Source of the DNA: Dysosmobacter sp. Marseille-Q4140
GTDB lineage: Bacteria > Bacillota > Clostridia > Oscillospirales > Oscillospiraceae
NCBI GenBank assembly: GCA_018228705.1
Contig: CP073694.1
Location: forward strand, 2,790,001 to 2,854,000
Reading direction: 5' to 3'
Length of the DNA: 64,000 nt
A model generated the notes under the pieces. The model was not told the DNA's origin and did not search any database. It saw only the letters and a list, made by a program, of their open reading frames with translations. Of the stretch, positions 17,212 through 24,279 are shown piece after piece (position 1 is the stretch's first letter; each line of letters opens with the position of its first letter). The translations under genes and the position numbers were made by a program.

Positions 17212-17567
17212 TAGCCGCGTGAAAATTTGATTGCTGTGCTGTCTGTTCTGAATGACGGGGTACCGGGCTGCCTGGCGGCTCTCGCCACCGGCAGAAGATT
17301 TCGCTGTGCTTTGCGTCATAGTGCCCGGGAATTGAGTGCAACGCATCTGCAATTTGATCCGTCAGGGCGGTGTATCGAGTAGACTATTGGGGAGAAAGGC
17401 TCTGAGCGGAAAAACAACCGGCCAAAGACCTGGAGAATTTCAAAATCAAGAGTTTCACGGTAGAAAAAGCGGCAAAACCGCCCTGCTGAATTTGTTGTTC
17501 AGCAGGGCTGCTTTGCTTGCCTCTTTATGATAATTCTCTCAGAAATACATGACAGACGCGAATCGCA
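17212..17567. other. Non-coding interval left of the mobile element
   Basis: No convincing gene is seen. The only clear structure is a 10-bp hairpin, CCCTGCTGAA (17481-17490) with TTCAGCAGGG (17498-17507), followed by a T-rich stretch, which looks like a terminator on the + strand. Confidence 0.5.
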
Positions 17568-17651
17568 TCAATCCAGTATCAAGAGCCACAGCAATGGGCA
17601 AAAAACCTGTATTCGTGCGGGTTTGCAACCTTTTGACGGTCATTCCCACTC
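17568..17651. repeat. Right-end-like sequence outside the left junction
   Basis: This stretch shares, in order, TCAATC..TATCAA, AATGGG, AAACC..TGCGGGTTTGC and ATTCCCACTC with 28246-28341, the right end of the mobile element. Gaps between the blocks differ by up to ten bases. It is read as the right end of an older related insertion. Confidence 0.6.
17642..17651. repeat. Left attachment site core (attL)
   Basis: ATTCCCACTC, identical to 28332-28341, where it forms the last codons of the GMP synthase gene. The integrase gene lies between the two copies. Confidence 0.75.
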
Positions 17652-17783
17652 GCCGAGTTAAATCCATCTCTAAACTTTTTTGTATAGAGGATTTGATTCA
17701 GTGTTATTTGTTTTGATACAGATTATCCTTATCCTATGGTCTATCCGGACTTTTGCTATCAAAAATCTATCAGTGAACAGCTA

Positions 17784-18179
17784 TCAATATCCACGAATTG
17801 CGTTAACAATGGAGGATGTATTCCAACCAACTATTTCATCAGCAGCATTTTTTACAACTTGGGATGTCCTTTGAGCCGCCCACGGTTGAATAGCAATAAT
17901 TTTTTTACCCATTTCTTGAGCAAGTTGAATTTCAATGTTAATCCATTTACTGTATGTAGCATAAACCCCAGCCAAAATCAAAACACAACTTGCGTGTTGC
18001 ATCTGATTTTTAATTGCAGCTCTTAACTGATAATCGTTAGGCGCATTGTGGATCGGGTCATCTTTAGGAACAGAATAATTCTTAAAATTAAAATACGGTG
18101 CATTGCTAAGCAATTCCGTTAATTTGCTATAAGCATCACTATACGCCCATGAATGGCTAATAAAAAGATTATATGTCAT
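17784..18179 (-). CDS. TIR-like domain protein, ThsB/MTH538 type
   Basis: A 131-residue single-domain protein opening with YNLFISHSWAYSD and ending in an alpha/beta fold of the DUF1863 (MTH538 TIR-like) type, the fold of ThsB in Thoeris anti-phage systems. The probable catalytic Glu is E83 in SKWINIEIQLAQ; such proteins make cyclic ADP-ribose variants from NAD when they sense infection. AGGTGAT precedes the ATG. The stop of the second TIR gene is 6 bases upstream. No ThsA is visible, so the usual partner is missing; the RipA-like membrane protein may take that place. Confidence 0.85.
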   Translation of the reverse strand: MTYNLFISHSWAYSDAYSKLTELLSNAPYFNFKNYSVPKDDPIHNAPNDYQLRAAIKNQMQHASCVLILAGVYATYSKWINIEIQLAQEMGKKIIAIQPWAAQRTSQVVKNAADEIVGWNTSSIVNAIRGY

Positions 18180-18185
18180 ATCCGA

Positions 18186-18656
18186 TCACCTCAATTCTCT
18201 CTTAAGAGCTTCATAAAAAGCCCTTGTTTCTATTGCTCGCCGATCTGAAAAATTATAGTGACCATATTGCTCATTTATAGCCTGTGTCGTTCTTTTACGG
18301 ATGGCAACATATTTATCAACATCGCTCGTATTCCTTAAGCGAGGCCAATAGCTAAGATAGCTTGGTAATGTTACATCGCTTTTAAGATAACTAGCTGTTG
18401 GCATATCCACTTGAGCTGACATTCCTATTTCAAACGGAACCCACCACGATTCCTTTGTTGCTTCAGACATCACAACAATTATATCGGTACAGGTATTCAA
18501 ATTTTCTTTAATGTGATCCGTAAGCTGTTTTCCTCCACCGTTAATGCTGCTGTCAAGAACATCCAAATATGATGTGACATGATTTTTCTCAAATGCTGTC
18601 TTTAACATTAAAGCTTGCAAAGCATCGGTGTTTTTATGAGAAATAAATACTTTCAT
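18186..18656 (-). CDS. TIR domain protein (TIR_2 type)
   Basis: A 156-residue protein with MKVFISHKNTDA at the start and SWWVPFEIGMS at about residues 70-80, where E76 is the expected catalytic Glu of an NAD-consuming TIR domain. The C-terminal 60 residues are helical and charged. The start at 18656 overlaps the stop of the upstream RipA-like gene by one base (TAATG), implying coupled translation; GGAG lies upstream. It differs strongly from the ThsB-like neighbour, so this is not a simple duplication. A role in NAD-based immune signalling is inferred from the family and operon. Confidence 0.83.
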   Translation of the reverse strand: MKVFISHKNTDALQALMLKTAFEKNHVTSYLDVLDSSINGGGKQLTDHIKENLNTCTDIIVVMSEATKESWWVPFEIGMSAQVDMPTASYLKSDVTLPSYLSYWPRLRNTSDVDKYVAIRKRTTQAINEQYGHYNFSDRRAIETRAFYEALKRELR

Positions 18657-19144
18657 TATGGATTTTCTCCTTGGCAAGCACATATTAATGGTATCATCCA
18701 CTTTAATAAAGGCCATAAAATTGCAATAACATACATCACTATAAATAACCACGGTAGAACTTTTTCAATTTTTGTCAGGCCAAGGTACTTTCTCTCATGA
18801 TTTAACATTTCCCATTCGTAAGAAAATGGCCTTAGAGGAAGTTGGTTTTCTATTTCATTTACAATATCATATTTGACACTACTTAGCTTCTTATAACTTT
18901 CTATTGAATACAGCCAACTTATACAAACAAAAACTCCAGCTATTGAAAGCACAATGCTTTTATAGTCTAATGTAAAGGAAATTACGGCCAGTAACGCAGC
19001 ATTAATAGTAATAAATATATTATTTGAATTCGTTCTTTTCTCGGTATTGCTATTCGCCATCTCAACGCAAGTTTTCCACTGTTCCAAAACAGTAGAGTCG
19101 TATTGTTCACTAAATTCTTCTCTCGGAACAGATTTAAGCTCCAT
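18656..19144 (-). CDS. RipA-like small membrane protein, possible effector
   Basis: A 162-residue protein. A soluble N-terminus (about 40 residues) is followed by two closely spaced membrane helices (about 43-60 and 64-82), a hydrophilic segment with IENQLPLRPFSYEWEML, and a third hydrophobic helix near residues 130-152. This matches the RipA-like octameric membrane family and resembles the two-helix SLATT effectors of bacterial immune systems. It begins 4 bases after vsr ends and overlaps the TIR gene after it. Membrane disruption after a TIR-made signal is a reasonable hypothesis, not shown by the sequence. Confidence 0.72.
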   Translation of the reverse strand: MELKSVPREEFSEQYDSTVLEQWKTCVEMANSNTEKRTNSNNIFITINAALLAVISFTLDYKSIVLSIAGVFVCISWLYSIESYKKLSSVKYDIVNEIENQLPLRPFSYEWEMLNHERKYLGLTKIEKVLPWLFIVMYVIAILWPLLKWMIPLICACQGENP

Positions 19145-19148
19145 AAGT

Positions 19149-19583
19149 TTATTTTTCCCCCCTATCTTTTGAAGAAAGTATTTTCAATAATTTTTGGATC
19201 GTATTTTCAAAGTCCAACTTTATCTGGCATTCCCAAAGCACAACAACCTTCCACCCAAGGGCTTCCAACTCTTGAATATGCTCCTGATCTCGCTGCTTTG
19301 TCCGCTCTATTTTGGGTCCCCAATATGTTTTATTTGACTGACTTGTATGGGCGTACCGGCTTCCACAGTCATGCCCGTGCCAGTAGCATCCGTGAATGAA
19401 AATGGCTATTTTCCTCTTGGTAAAGACAATATCGGGCTTGCCCGGCAGCGCCTTATAATTGACCCGGTACCGGTATCCCATTGCAAAGAGGCGGCGGCGT
19501 ACCATCATCTCAATGCTGGTATCCTTGCTCTTGATGTGGGACATGATTTTACTTCTCCGGTCAGAAGAAATCGTATCAGCCAT
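19149..19583 (-). CDS. vsr: Very short patch repair endonuclease
   Basis: A 144-residue Vsr nuclease that nicks next to T:G mismatches formed when methylated cytosine deaminates. Family motifs are SDRRSKIMSHIKSKDTSIE at the start, PGKPDIVF with the metal-binding Asp, and FIHGCYWHGHDC with zinc and catalytic residues. It is the usual companion of a C5-cytosine methylase, here the one encoded two genes upstream. Its start overlaps the stop of the restriction gene by one base. Function is strongly supported. Confidence 0.95.
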   Translation of the reverse strand: MADTISSDRRSKIMSHIKSKDTSIEMMVRRRLFAMGYRYRVNYKALPGKPDIVFTKRKIAIFIHGCYWHGHDCGSRYAHTSQSNKTYWGPKIERTKQRDQEHIQELEALGWKVVVLWECQIKLDFENTIQKLLKILSSKDRGEK

Positions 19584-20464
19584 TATACAGCTAAATCCAG
19601 CGGGAGATCGGAAATATCTTTCAGCCGTTTCCCTTGGACCAGTGTTTCCAAAGTTTCAGCAGCATCTTCGGACCCTACTTCTTTCACAGCACGAATCAGC
19701 TCATAAAGGGCAAAGTGATAAACACAGTCAATATCACCTGTTCCTAAAGCGAGAGAAGCAAGCCGGTTAGGCATCGGCTCCGCTGTCACTACAACGATAT
19801 GGGGCAGATGTCCCTTCCTGTTACGAATTAAATTCAGAGCCTCGGTCCGGCTATTTTGCGCCCGATCACTCCGCATGGTGTACTTGGCAGATACGCTGGC
19901 GTGGAGCAAAGGCTTTCCGCCGTTCGCTTTACGAATATCCGCCATTTTGCTGACATCGCCATCAACGATGCACTGGGCAGCGTTAATTTCGCTATCCTCA
20001 TACAGGTCACGGTAAATGACCACATCCGGCGCGACTAAGTAATCGTTCCCCAATGCAGCGGCCAGCTGAGCGTTCTGAGTGGTAAGCTCATTCAAGTATG
20101 CCAGATGCTCATACTGGGCAAAATCGCTGGTTTTTAGTTTGTTATTATTGCCGAGCTGCAGTATCGTCCAGCGCCCAGGACGAAGGTTTTGGAGATTGGG
20201 AAAAGTTTCCCGTAAGAAATCCATAGTCAAAGTCTCAAATTGCTTGCCAAGCGTCTGACCGGAAATCTTATCAACCGTTGAAACCGCATGATGCTGCTCA
20301 TCTACCAGAATATCAACAATCCTGCGGGCTATTGCCTTGGAGCCGCGGCTACTGGTATCAGCATTGGACGCCACACCGGCCGAAGTCAAAGTCAACGTAT
20401 TCGTTTCAAATAACTGCTTGTGAAAGTGGAACCTCGCGTTTGCAATCAGCGCATCCATACTCAA
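19583..20464 (-). CDS. NgoMIV-type type II restriction endonuclease
   Basis: A 293-residue enzyme closely resembling NgoMIV, which cuts G^CCGGC. Known NgoMIV active-site residues E70, D140 and K187 correspond, with a constant offset of seven, to E77 (KQFETL), D147 (APDVVI) and K194 (VSAKYTMRSD). The downstream RTEALNLIRNRKG and LGTGDIDCVYHF segments are also family-specific. The start at 20464 overlaps the methylase end by 59 bases; a second Met two codons in is possible. The target site is common in GC-rich hosts, so the paired methylase is essential. Confidence 0.93.
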   Translation of the reverse strand: MSMDALIANARFHFHKQLFETNTLTLTSAGVASNADTSSRGSKAIARRIVDILVDEQHHAVSTVDKISGQTLGKQFETLTMDFLRETFPNLQNLRPGRWTILQLGNNNKLKTSDFAQYEHLAYLNELTTQNAQLAAALGNDYLVAPDVVIYRDLYEDSEINAAQCIVDGDVSKMADIRKANGGKPLLHASVSAKYTMRSDRAQNSRTEALNLIRNRKGHLPHIVVVTAEPMPNRLASLALGTGDIDCVYHFALYELIRAVKEVGSEDAAETLETLVQGKRLKDISDLPLDLAV

Positions 20465-21455
20465 GACACTCCTTAATTTTTTCTCCTACTGCCTGGGCAA
20501 CCGGGGGCGGAAAAGCGTTACCAATCATGCGGCAAGCCACAGTCTTTCGTTTGCCAAACGTCCATGTATCTGGAAATCCCTGAATTCTGGCCATCATCCG
20601 GCTCGTCAACCGAGGCATTCCCTCGAATCCAGCAGCCGGTGCTTCGTTGGCAATCCCCCGTCCATCAACTCCAAGTTCAGCCCATGCGTTTCTGGCTCGT
20701 GTGGGGCCGAGATCGGGCCCGCCATGCTTTTTTGATCCGCCAACTAAGGTGGGAGCAATTCGGTCAGCATGAGCCGCCCATTCCTTGGCTTTTTCCCATC
20801 CGTTCTCAGCCATCAAGTCATATAGCACTTTTCCAACTGGGGGTGCACTGTCTGGCTTTTCTTCGGGATAAGCAAACGCACCAAGCTGGTCTTTCCGTAT
20901 TCCAACAATTACAACCCTTGGCCGCAGCTGCGGAACTCCAAAATTGGATGCATTAAGCAATTTAATGTGAGTGACATAACCGAGTTTCTGGATTTCGGAG
21001 AAAATATGCTCCCTGTATTCATCAAATCCAGGGTCCAAGAACCCACGCACATTTTCCACCATGACTGCTCTTGGTTTAATTTCCTCAATAAGCCGGATCG
21101 CTTCCGGAAACAAGTCGCGTTCATCATCTTTCCCGAGTTGTTTGCCCGCAACAGAAAAGGGCGGGCAAGGAACGCCACCAGCAAGCAAGTCTACACCCCT
21201 ATATGGACGCCCATCAAAATCGTGGACATCGGCACAAATGACATTCCATTCCGGGCGGTTTTCTTTCAAAACTTTGCAATAGTCAGCTTCATATTCCACA
21301 AGGGCGACGTGGACAAAGCCCGCCATAGCCAGGCCCAGAGCCTGTCCACCTGCTCCGGCACAAATTTCAACGCAAGTCAATGGTTGCTGCATAAATTGAT
21401 CTCTCCTGGCAGTTCCGTAAAACGAGGAAACTTTGGTATTATTCGTGTTCATCAT
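20406..21455 (-). CDS. DNA (cytosine-5-)-methyltransferase of the NgoMIV-type system
   Basis: A 349-residue C5 methylase. Motif I is EICAGAGGQALGL, the catalytic PCP loop is GGVPCPPFS (C97), the ENV motif is at 134-136, and the last motif is MIGNAFPPPVAQAV. The short variable region between motifs VIII and IX should read the target, presumed GCCGGC from the neighbouring endonuclease. It overlaps the controller gene at its start and the endonuclease at its end, a fully coupled operon. The first two codons are both ATG. Confidence 0.95.
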   Translation of the reverse strand: MMNTNNTKVSSFYGTARRDQFMQQPLTCVEICAGAGGQALGLAMAGFVHVALVEYEADYCKVLKENRPEWNVICADVHDFDGRPYRGVDLLAGGVPCPPFSVAGKQLGKDDERDLFPEAIRLIEEIKPRAVMVENVRGFLDPGFDEYREHIFSEIQKLGYVTHIKLLNASNFGVPQLRPRVVIVGIRKDQLGAFAYPEEKPDSAPPVGKVLYDLMAENGWEKAKEWAAHADRIAPTLVGGSKKHGGPDLGPTRARNAWAELGVDGRGIANEAPAAGFEGMPRLTSRMMARIQGFPDTWTFGKRKTVACRMIGNAFPPPVAQAVGEKIKECLEYGCADCKREVPLSQAVI

Positions 21456-21654
21456 TGTCAGTAAACTCCATGATTTCGCCTATATCACAAGATAAGGTGT
21501 GACAGATTTTATGCAGGCTTTCCATTGAAACAAACTCATTTCGTCCCATTTTTGCCAAAACATTAAAGCTGATACCAGCCGCATCTTTTAGATCGGTCCG
21601 ATTCATTTTCTTATCTATCAGCATTTTCCATAACTTATCATAGCTAACCGGCAT
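21439..21654 (-). CDS. Cro/C1-type helix-turn-helix protein, probable controller of the R-M operon
   Basis: A 71-residue protein with one helix-turn-helix domain (LIDKKMNRTDLKDAAGISFNVLAKM in two helices) and a short acidic tail. The start at 21654 is favoured by GGAG eight bases upstream; longer forms lack this. The next gene starts inside its end. Small regulators in this position are often C proteins that delay nuclease expression, though this one looks more like the common HTH_26 family. The palindrome at 21667-21680 is its likely binding site. Confidence 0.85.
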   Translation of the reverse strand: MPVSYDKLWKMLIDKKMNRTDLKDAAGISFNVLAKMGRNEFVSMESLHKICHTLSCDIGEIMEFTDNDEHE

Positions 21655-21666
21655 AACGAAATCTCC

Positions 21667-21717
21667 ATTCGTCGTCGAATTCTTTTTTATTATAGCACGA
21701 TAGGCACGAATATTCAA
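21667..21717 (-). promoter_or_regulatory. Promoter and operator of the defence operon
   Basis: Minus strand TTGAAT (21712-21717), 17 bases and perfect TATAAT (21689-21694). Downstream, ATTCG-TCGT-CGAAT (21667-21680) is a 14-bp palindrome covering the leader just before the ribosome site. Confidence 0.8.
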
Positions 21718-21755
21718 GATAATCTCACAAAAACATGAGCATCAAAAACAGAAAA

Positions 21756-21794
21756 AACCGCCCGCAGGGAACTATTCTCCCCACGGGCGGCGTT
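21756..21794 (-). terminator. Terminator between the mobilization and defence units
   Basis: CCGCCCG and CGGGCGG flank an unpaired centre; on the minus strand the stem is followed by T-rich sequence. It would stop transcripts from the mob side before the defence operon promoter. Confidence 0.65.
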
Positions 21795-21797
21795 CAA

Positions 21798-22097
21798 TCA
21801 CTTCTCGCCTTGCTGCAAGTTCTGGATATTCTTCTTTGCCAGCTCGCTGGCCGCCTTCCGGCGCTCTGCGCTGTATGGTGCGTTCAGCTTGAAACTGAAC
21901 CGCCCTTTTCTGATCTCAAATGTGAGGCATCCATTTTCGTCATCGTCCACCAACCGGCACTCAGACGGATACTTTCCTGCATACTCATTCAAGCGGTTTT
22001 TAAGGGACGTGTTGTAGGTACACACCTCAATGATAGGACTTGCCTCGTCAAAAAAGATGCTGGTTGTCTTTTGCTTCTTGGAAAGACCTGTTCTCAT
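21798..22097 (-). CDS. Small mobile-element protein of unknown function
   Basis: A 99-residue protein. The middle holds two short strands of the form EVCTYNTSLKNRL and CLTFEIRKGRFSFKL, and the C-terminal third is a charged helix (RRKAASELAKKNIQNLQQ). No signal, membrane span or named motif. Similar short proteins of this type occur beside mobilization genes in Clostridia elements. It is followed by a terminator and preceded by the relaxase gene after 145 bases. I assign no function. Confidence 0.65.
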   Translation of the reverse strand: MRTGLSKKQKTTSIFFDEASPIIEVCTYNTSLKNRLNEYAGKYPSECRLVDDDENGCLTFEIRKGRFSFKLNAPYSAERRKAASELAKKNIQNLQQGEK

Positions 22098-22242
22098 ATA
22101 ACCTCCGTATTTTCATAAGTTTTTTCCAGCTCTACACCGGCAAAAGTAAGCGGATTTTCAGATAGAAAGCACCCAAACGATACATGATTCAGTTCGGATG
22201 CCTCTATCCGTAAAAATCCTTTTTTCTCAGGTCTAAACGGGA

Positions 22243-23577
22243 TTACCGCGCATCCCGGTCATGCCGCCGCTTTTGACTGCGTTTCTGCTCTTTTTCCGCC
22301 TGTTCCTGTTGCCTGACAGCGGCCACCGTTTCGGCTACACTCTCCGGCCCATAGGCCCGGCACAGCCGGTCATAGTCTCTGGCGGTCTCCTGCAATTCTG
22401 CATTTTCACCCTTGACCTCGGCCAACTGCGCCTTCAAATACGGAACCTCCGTATCATATTTGCGCTGCAACAGCTCGAATTTCTGGCAGACATCCAGATA
22501 AGCTCGGTAAACGGAACGCACCACCTTGACGATCTTCTCCAGCAGCGGTTTGGACTTTTTCTCCCGGTAGGATTTGGCGGACTCCATTCTATCAGGGAGT
22601 GGCAGAAGGTCCTCTGGATTGGAAGAATACTCGGCCGCCAATTTCTCCATGTGTTTTAGTTTAGGCGCTAATAGGCGGAGTTCCGTCTGCGCTTCTTTGG
22701 CCGCCTTCTCGGCTTCGGCCTTATCTGTCCGAAGCTTGCCGATCTCCGCCTGAACCTCCGATTTTTCTGTTTGCAAATCCGCCAGCCGTGCCTGTTCTCT
22801 TTCCACCTTAAACTGCGTCACCGTCAGATGCTCCTCAGAGCTGCCGCGTTCACCGCGTTCCACATCGGTGTACCCGGCCTCACGCATATGCTGGAAGAAA
22901 TCGTCCTGCAACACACTATACGATTTTTTGAGGACAGGCTTGCCCTTTGCCGTTTTCAATGGTTCGCCAGTGGCCTCATCCAGCACCGGCTTGGAGGCCC
23001 ACTTCTTGCTCATGCTGACCTGCATGACCGTTTCTTTTACCTTGCCAATCAACGACTTGTCCTTGCACCGTTTGGACCAGCGGATCTGCTTCTCCACCAC
23101 CGGTACATAGACTACATGGAGGTGGTAGTGGTACACATCCTGCCCCAACGCCTCGGACATAGCCCGGTTGCGCTCGTCGGCGTGCATGACCGCCGACAGA
23201 ATGTACTGTTCGCCGCCCACGATTTTGATTGCAGCTTGGTAGGCGTCGTGGTAAAATTGTTTTGCGAAGTCATATCCGCCATGGTTGAAAAAGTAGGCGG
23301 AGTTCACATCGAAGATCAGCTCCCCATAGCGGAAAGCGTCCTCTTTGATGCCCCGTGTGGAGATAATTCCGTCTGCCTCCATCTGTTCAAACTGTTCCAG
23401 ATAGCCGCTGTCCGGTTGCTTGAAGTGAACATTCAGATGGGAGTGTTCCGGGACTATATCCTGGTTGACATACGATTCTTTTTCGCGCTCGTTATGTTGC
23501 TGCGCGTTTTTCAGTTTGGATGTGGTCAGTCTCATATTTCTTGCGCTGGTACGATGGATACCGTCGCCTCTTGCCAT
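22243..23577 (-). CDS. MobV family relaxase (Mob/Pre)
   Basis: A 444-residue protein that should nick oriT and pilot the element during transfer. The N-terminal relaxase domain starts MARGDGIHRTS and carries the metal-binding HYHLHVVYVPV motif (two or three His) near residue 145. From about residue 250 to the end it is a long charged coiled coil. The start at 23577 has AGGAG six bases upstream. A matching oriT lies about 80 bases upstream, and a MobC-like gene further on, so it is probably functional. Confidence 0.92.
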   Translation of the reverse strand: MARGDGIHRTSARNMRLTTSKLKNAQQHNEREKESYVNQDIVPEHSHLNVHFKQPDSGYLEQFEQMEADGIISTRGIKEDAFRYGELIFDVNSAYFFNHGGYDFAKQFYHDAYQAAIKIVGGEQYILSAVMHADERNRAMSEALGQDVYHYHLHVVYVPVVEKQIRWSKRCKDKSLIGKVKETVMQVSMSKKWASKPVLDEATGEPLKTAKGKPVLKKSYSVLQDDFFQHMREAGYTDVERGERGSSEEHLTVTQFKVEREQARLADLQTEKSEVQAEIGKLRTDKAEAEKAAKEAQTELRLLAPKLKHMEKLAAEYSSNPEDLLPLPDRMESAKSYREKKSKPLLEKIVKVVRSVYRAYLDVCQKFELLQRKYDTEVPYLKAQLAEVKGENAELQETARDYDRLCRAYGPESVAETVAAVRQQEQAEKEQKRSQKRRHDRDAR

Positions 23578-23645
23578 AGAACTCCTTTCTCGCCCCACAA
23601 GGACGGTTGAGATGCGGGTAGCTTTTGGGGATGCACTTCTGCGGA

Positions 23646-23698
23646 AGTGTAATAACCCACTATGATACTTTCATCCTGCAGCTGCAAAGTATCGTGGG
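23646..23698 (-). other. Predicted origin of transfer (oriT) for the MobV relaxase
   Basis: On the minus strand GATACTTT and AAAGTATC form an 8-bp stem, extended by CCCAC/GTGGG with a 3-base bulge. Right after comes TAGTGGG then TTATTACACT. This resembles the pMV158 nic site (TAGTGTG/TTATACTTT), placing the likely nick between + strand bases 23655 and 23656. Confidence 0.78.
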
Positions 23699-23832
23699 CT
23701 CTCCGAGGGGGAATGCGGCTCCTGCGGGAGCCTCGCCGCCTTTTTCGGCTTGCAGGTGATACCCACAGCCTCAAAATGCGTGTGACCGGCGTACTTTTCG
23801 CAACCGTGTTTGCTCCAATTCCACCGCCCACA

Positions 23833-23863
23833 GGCCGGGAAAATCCACCGGATTTTCCCGGCC
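23833..23863. repeat. 14-bp perfect inverted repeat
   Basis: GGCCGGGAAAATCC and GGATTTTCCCGGCC separated by ACC, in the oriT region. It could be a single-strand or lagging-strand origin feature, or a terminator-like block. Confidence 0.75.
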
Positions 23864-23950
23864 TTAGCCATCTCCAAATCTGCGGATTTCCCGATGGGGA
23901 CGGGGAATGCAGAGTGTGTGCTGCCAGCCAATTCACCTTGTCCGCCAGTC

Positions 23951-23973
23951 ACAGGAGCGTGGCACGCTCCTGT
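23951..23973. repeat. 10-bp perfect inverted repeat
   Basis: ACAGGAGCGT and ACGCTCCTGT separated by GGC, in the same gene-free region as the oriT. Confidence 0.7.
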
Positions 23974-24045
23974 CCATGCCAGCAGGGAGAAGATTGACTT
24001 CGGTGCTAATTTCATTTGCGGGATTAGTATGAAAGTAAACACCTG

Positions 24046-24279
24046 TTACCAGCGAAAATCCGGGAACACGCCGCGCCGGTCCAGGTACGCCTGCCGGGCC
24101 TGTTCCCGTTCTTCCGCGCTGGGCGCAGTTTTATATTTTGCATACAACTCGTGCCGCACCAGGGCGTCCAGCTTCTGCTCCAATCCATGCCGGATTTCAT
24201 CCTCGTATTCGTCATCATAGCCGAGGTGATACTCCACCAGCGCCACGAACAGGTCATAGGGAATCTGAACATTTTTCAT
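24046..24279 (-). CDS. Small acidic protein of unknown function in the replication unit
   Basis: A 77-residue, strongly charged protein (KNVQIPYDLFVALVEYHLGYDDE at the start) without cysteines or membrane spans. Proteins beginning IPYDLF followed by YHL are common next to RepA-like genes in Clostridia elements. Its start overlaps the end of the ATPase gene by four bases (ATGA), so the two are translated together. A helper role in replication or copy control is plausible but not demonstrated. Confidence 0.75.
   Translation of the reverse strand: MKNVQIPYDLFVALVEYHLGYDDEYEDEIRHGLEQKLDALVRHELYAKYKTAPSAEEREQARQAYLDRRGVFPDFRW

Larger units (their letters stand above)
23578..24045. other. Non-coding transfer-origin region
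   Basis: No convincing gene. It holds the predicted oriT (23646-23698) and two perfect inverted repeats (23833-23863 and 23951-23973), plus GC-rich short repeats. Structured, gene-free sequence upstream of a relaxase is typical of an origin of transfer. Confidence 0.7.

Noticed and set aside
23662..23997. Open frame on the + strand in the oriT region
   Set aside because: It spans the oriT hairpin and two perfect inverted repeats, lacks a ribosome site and its composition matches no protein family.
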